In this document: piece after piece, positions 60,586 to 61,287 of the stretch
Position numbering within the stretch: the stretch's first letter is position 1
Layout of the letters: the number at the start of each line of letters is the position of its first letter
Assembly: GCA_012518125.1 (NCBI GenBank)
Contig: JAAYTF010000140.1
Span: 1 to 61,287, forward strand
From: Bacilli bacterium
GTDB lineage: Bacteria > Bacillota > Bacilli > Bacillales > Amphibacillaceae
DNA length: 61,287 nucleotides
Direction of reading: 5' to 3'
Notes under the pieces: generated by a model
The model's input: only the letters and a program-made list of their open reading frames with translations
Database searches by the model: none
What the model was told of the DNA's origin: nothing
Program-made: the position numbers and the translations under genes

Positions 60586-61287
60586 ATGATCCGCGTCGAA
60601 GGAGTGGGCAAGGTTTTTTCAGACGGAAACGAATCGAAAACAGTCTTAAAAGACATCACGTTTCACATAAAAAAAGGTGAACTTGTCACACTGCTCGGAG
60701 AAAGCGGTTGCGGGAAAAGCACGTTGCTGGAAATGATCGGCGGTTTTATGAAACCAACCAGTGGCGAAATTTACATCGGAGGGATGCGCGTCACCCGGCC
60801 GATTAGAACGTGCGTCACGTTGTTTCAAGACGGGAATTTGCTGCCGTGGCTCAATGTGCTCGACAACGTCATGCTCGGTCTTTCCGGAACGAAAGCGGAA
60901 AAACGGGAAAAAGCAGAAACCGTCTTATCATTTGTCGGTTTGGAAGGTCATTTGCGCCGCTTTCCGCACGAATTGTCCGGCGGGATGAAACAGCGAGCCG
61001 CCATTGCAAGGGCATTCGCCATGGAACCGGACGTCATTTTGATGGATGAACCGTTCGCCGCGCTTGATACGTTCAACCGTTATCATTTGCAAGATGAATT
61101 GCTGCGTCTTCAGGCGCAAAAAGAAACGTCGATTTTGCTCGTCACGCACGATATCGATGAGGCGATTTATTTGTCCGACAAAATCATCATCTTGAGTGCA
61201 AATCCCGGGCGCATCTATGATATCGTCGACATCAAGTTGACAAAGCCACGCGACCGATCGAGTGAATATTTCCATCAATATCGCAAA
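60586..61287 (+). CDS. ABC transporter ATPase, nitrate/sulfonate/taurine type (partial)
   Basis: 234 codons, running off the window end without a stop. Walker A GESGCGKST (about 40), Q-loop TLFQDGNLLPWLNV, signature LSGGMKQR (about 130) and Walker B VILMDEPFAALD (about 150), then LLVTHDIDEAIYLSD. The NLLPWL segment and IDEAIYLSD are typical of SsuB/TauB/ThiZ-like ATPases. The substrate depends on the permease and binding protein, probably encoded beyond the window. RBS GGTGGTGAAATGAGGA. Confidence 0.9.
   Translation, partial: MIRVEGVGKVFSDGNESKTVLKDITFHIKKGELVTLLGESGCGKSTLLEMIGGFMKPTSGEIYIGGMRVTRPIRTCVTLFQDGNLLPWLNVLDNVMLGLSGTKAEKREKAETVLSFVGLEGHLRRFPHELSGGMKQRAAIARAFAMEPDVILMDEPFAALDTFNRYHLQDELLRLQAQKETSILLVTHDIDEAIYLSDKIIILSANPGRIYDIVDIKLTKPRDRSSEYFHQYRK

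Overview
The window is chromosomal DNA of a low-to-mid GC, endospore-lineage Firmicute (order Bacillales). It runs from the end of an rRNA operon through the clpC stress operon, the gltX-cysES block, sigH, rplKAJL, rpoBC, the str operon, the S10/spc/alpha ribosomal super-operon, and ECF transporter, truA and rplM-rpsI genes. It ends in about 10 kb of accessory genes. Gene order is Bacillales-like, but disA, ispD and ispF are absent from the radA-yacL-gltX interval and map is absent between adk and infA. As I recall, that compact order is closer to Staphylococcaceae/Planococcaceae than to Bacillus subtilis. sigH argues for a Bacillales rather than a clostridial genome; a Planococcaceae or related Bacillaceae host is my inference, not something proven here.

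Layout. 1-190: 5S rRNA and terminator. 266-5088: CtsR-controlled ctsR-mcsA-mcsB-clpC. 5125-9448: radA, the PIN/TRAM gene yacL with its own tandem promoters, and gltX. 9500-13530: a cysteine T-box leader, then cysE-cysS-mrnC-rlmB-yacP(rae1). 13580-15461: sigH, rpmG-secE, and nusG with a terminator hairpin on each side. 15571-17980: rplKA, then a promoter, an L10-type leader and rplJL. 18088-26370: rsmC-like methyltransferase, rpoB and rpoC. 26433-31331: L7Ae-like protein, rpsL-rpsG-fusA-tuf. 31457-45755: the S10-spc-alpha cluster from rpsJ to rplQ. 45810-49954: ecfA1, a 715-base non-coding break, then ecfA2-ecfT-truA. 50529-51565: rplM-rpsI behind an L13-type leader. 51582-61287: accessory region with two decayed genes bordering the rplM-rpsI unit (DUF4260-like on one side, HAD phosphatase on the other), an orphan Cas6-type endoribonuclease, ChrA, an MFS and an EamA transporter, a DUF4870 membrane protein, a membrane-anchored 5'-nucleotidase, a proteasome-beta-like Ntn hydrolase and the start of an SsuB/TauB-type ABC ATPase.

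How the genes fit together. Nearly everything up to 51.5 kb makes or regulates the gene-expression machinery: ribosomal proteins, RNA polymerase, elongation factors, Sec translocon, tRNA charging, rRNA/tRNA modification and Clp proteolysis. Control is visible as CtsR repeats, a T-box, L10 and L13 leaders and many intrinsic terminators. The accessory end holds the most unusual content. The strongest candidate for something undescribed is the 419-residue protein at 59149-60408, whose N-terminus matches a proteasome beta active site (Thr2, Asp18, Lys35) with a long helical insert. The lone Cas6-family gene at 51867-52772, with no CRISPR array or other cas gene in the window, is second. Several genes start with TTG or GTG (including rpoB, rpoC, rplA, rpsE, adk, rpsI), so starts were set by Shine-Dalgarno spacing and family length.
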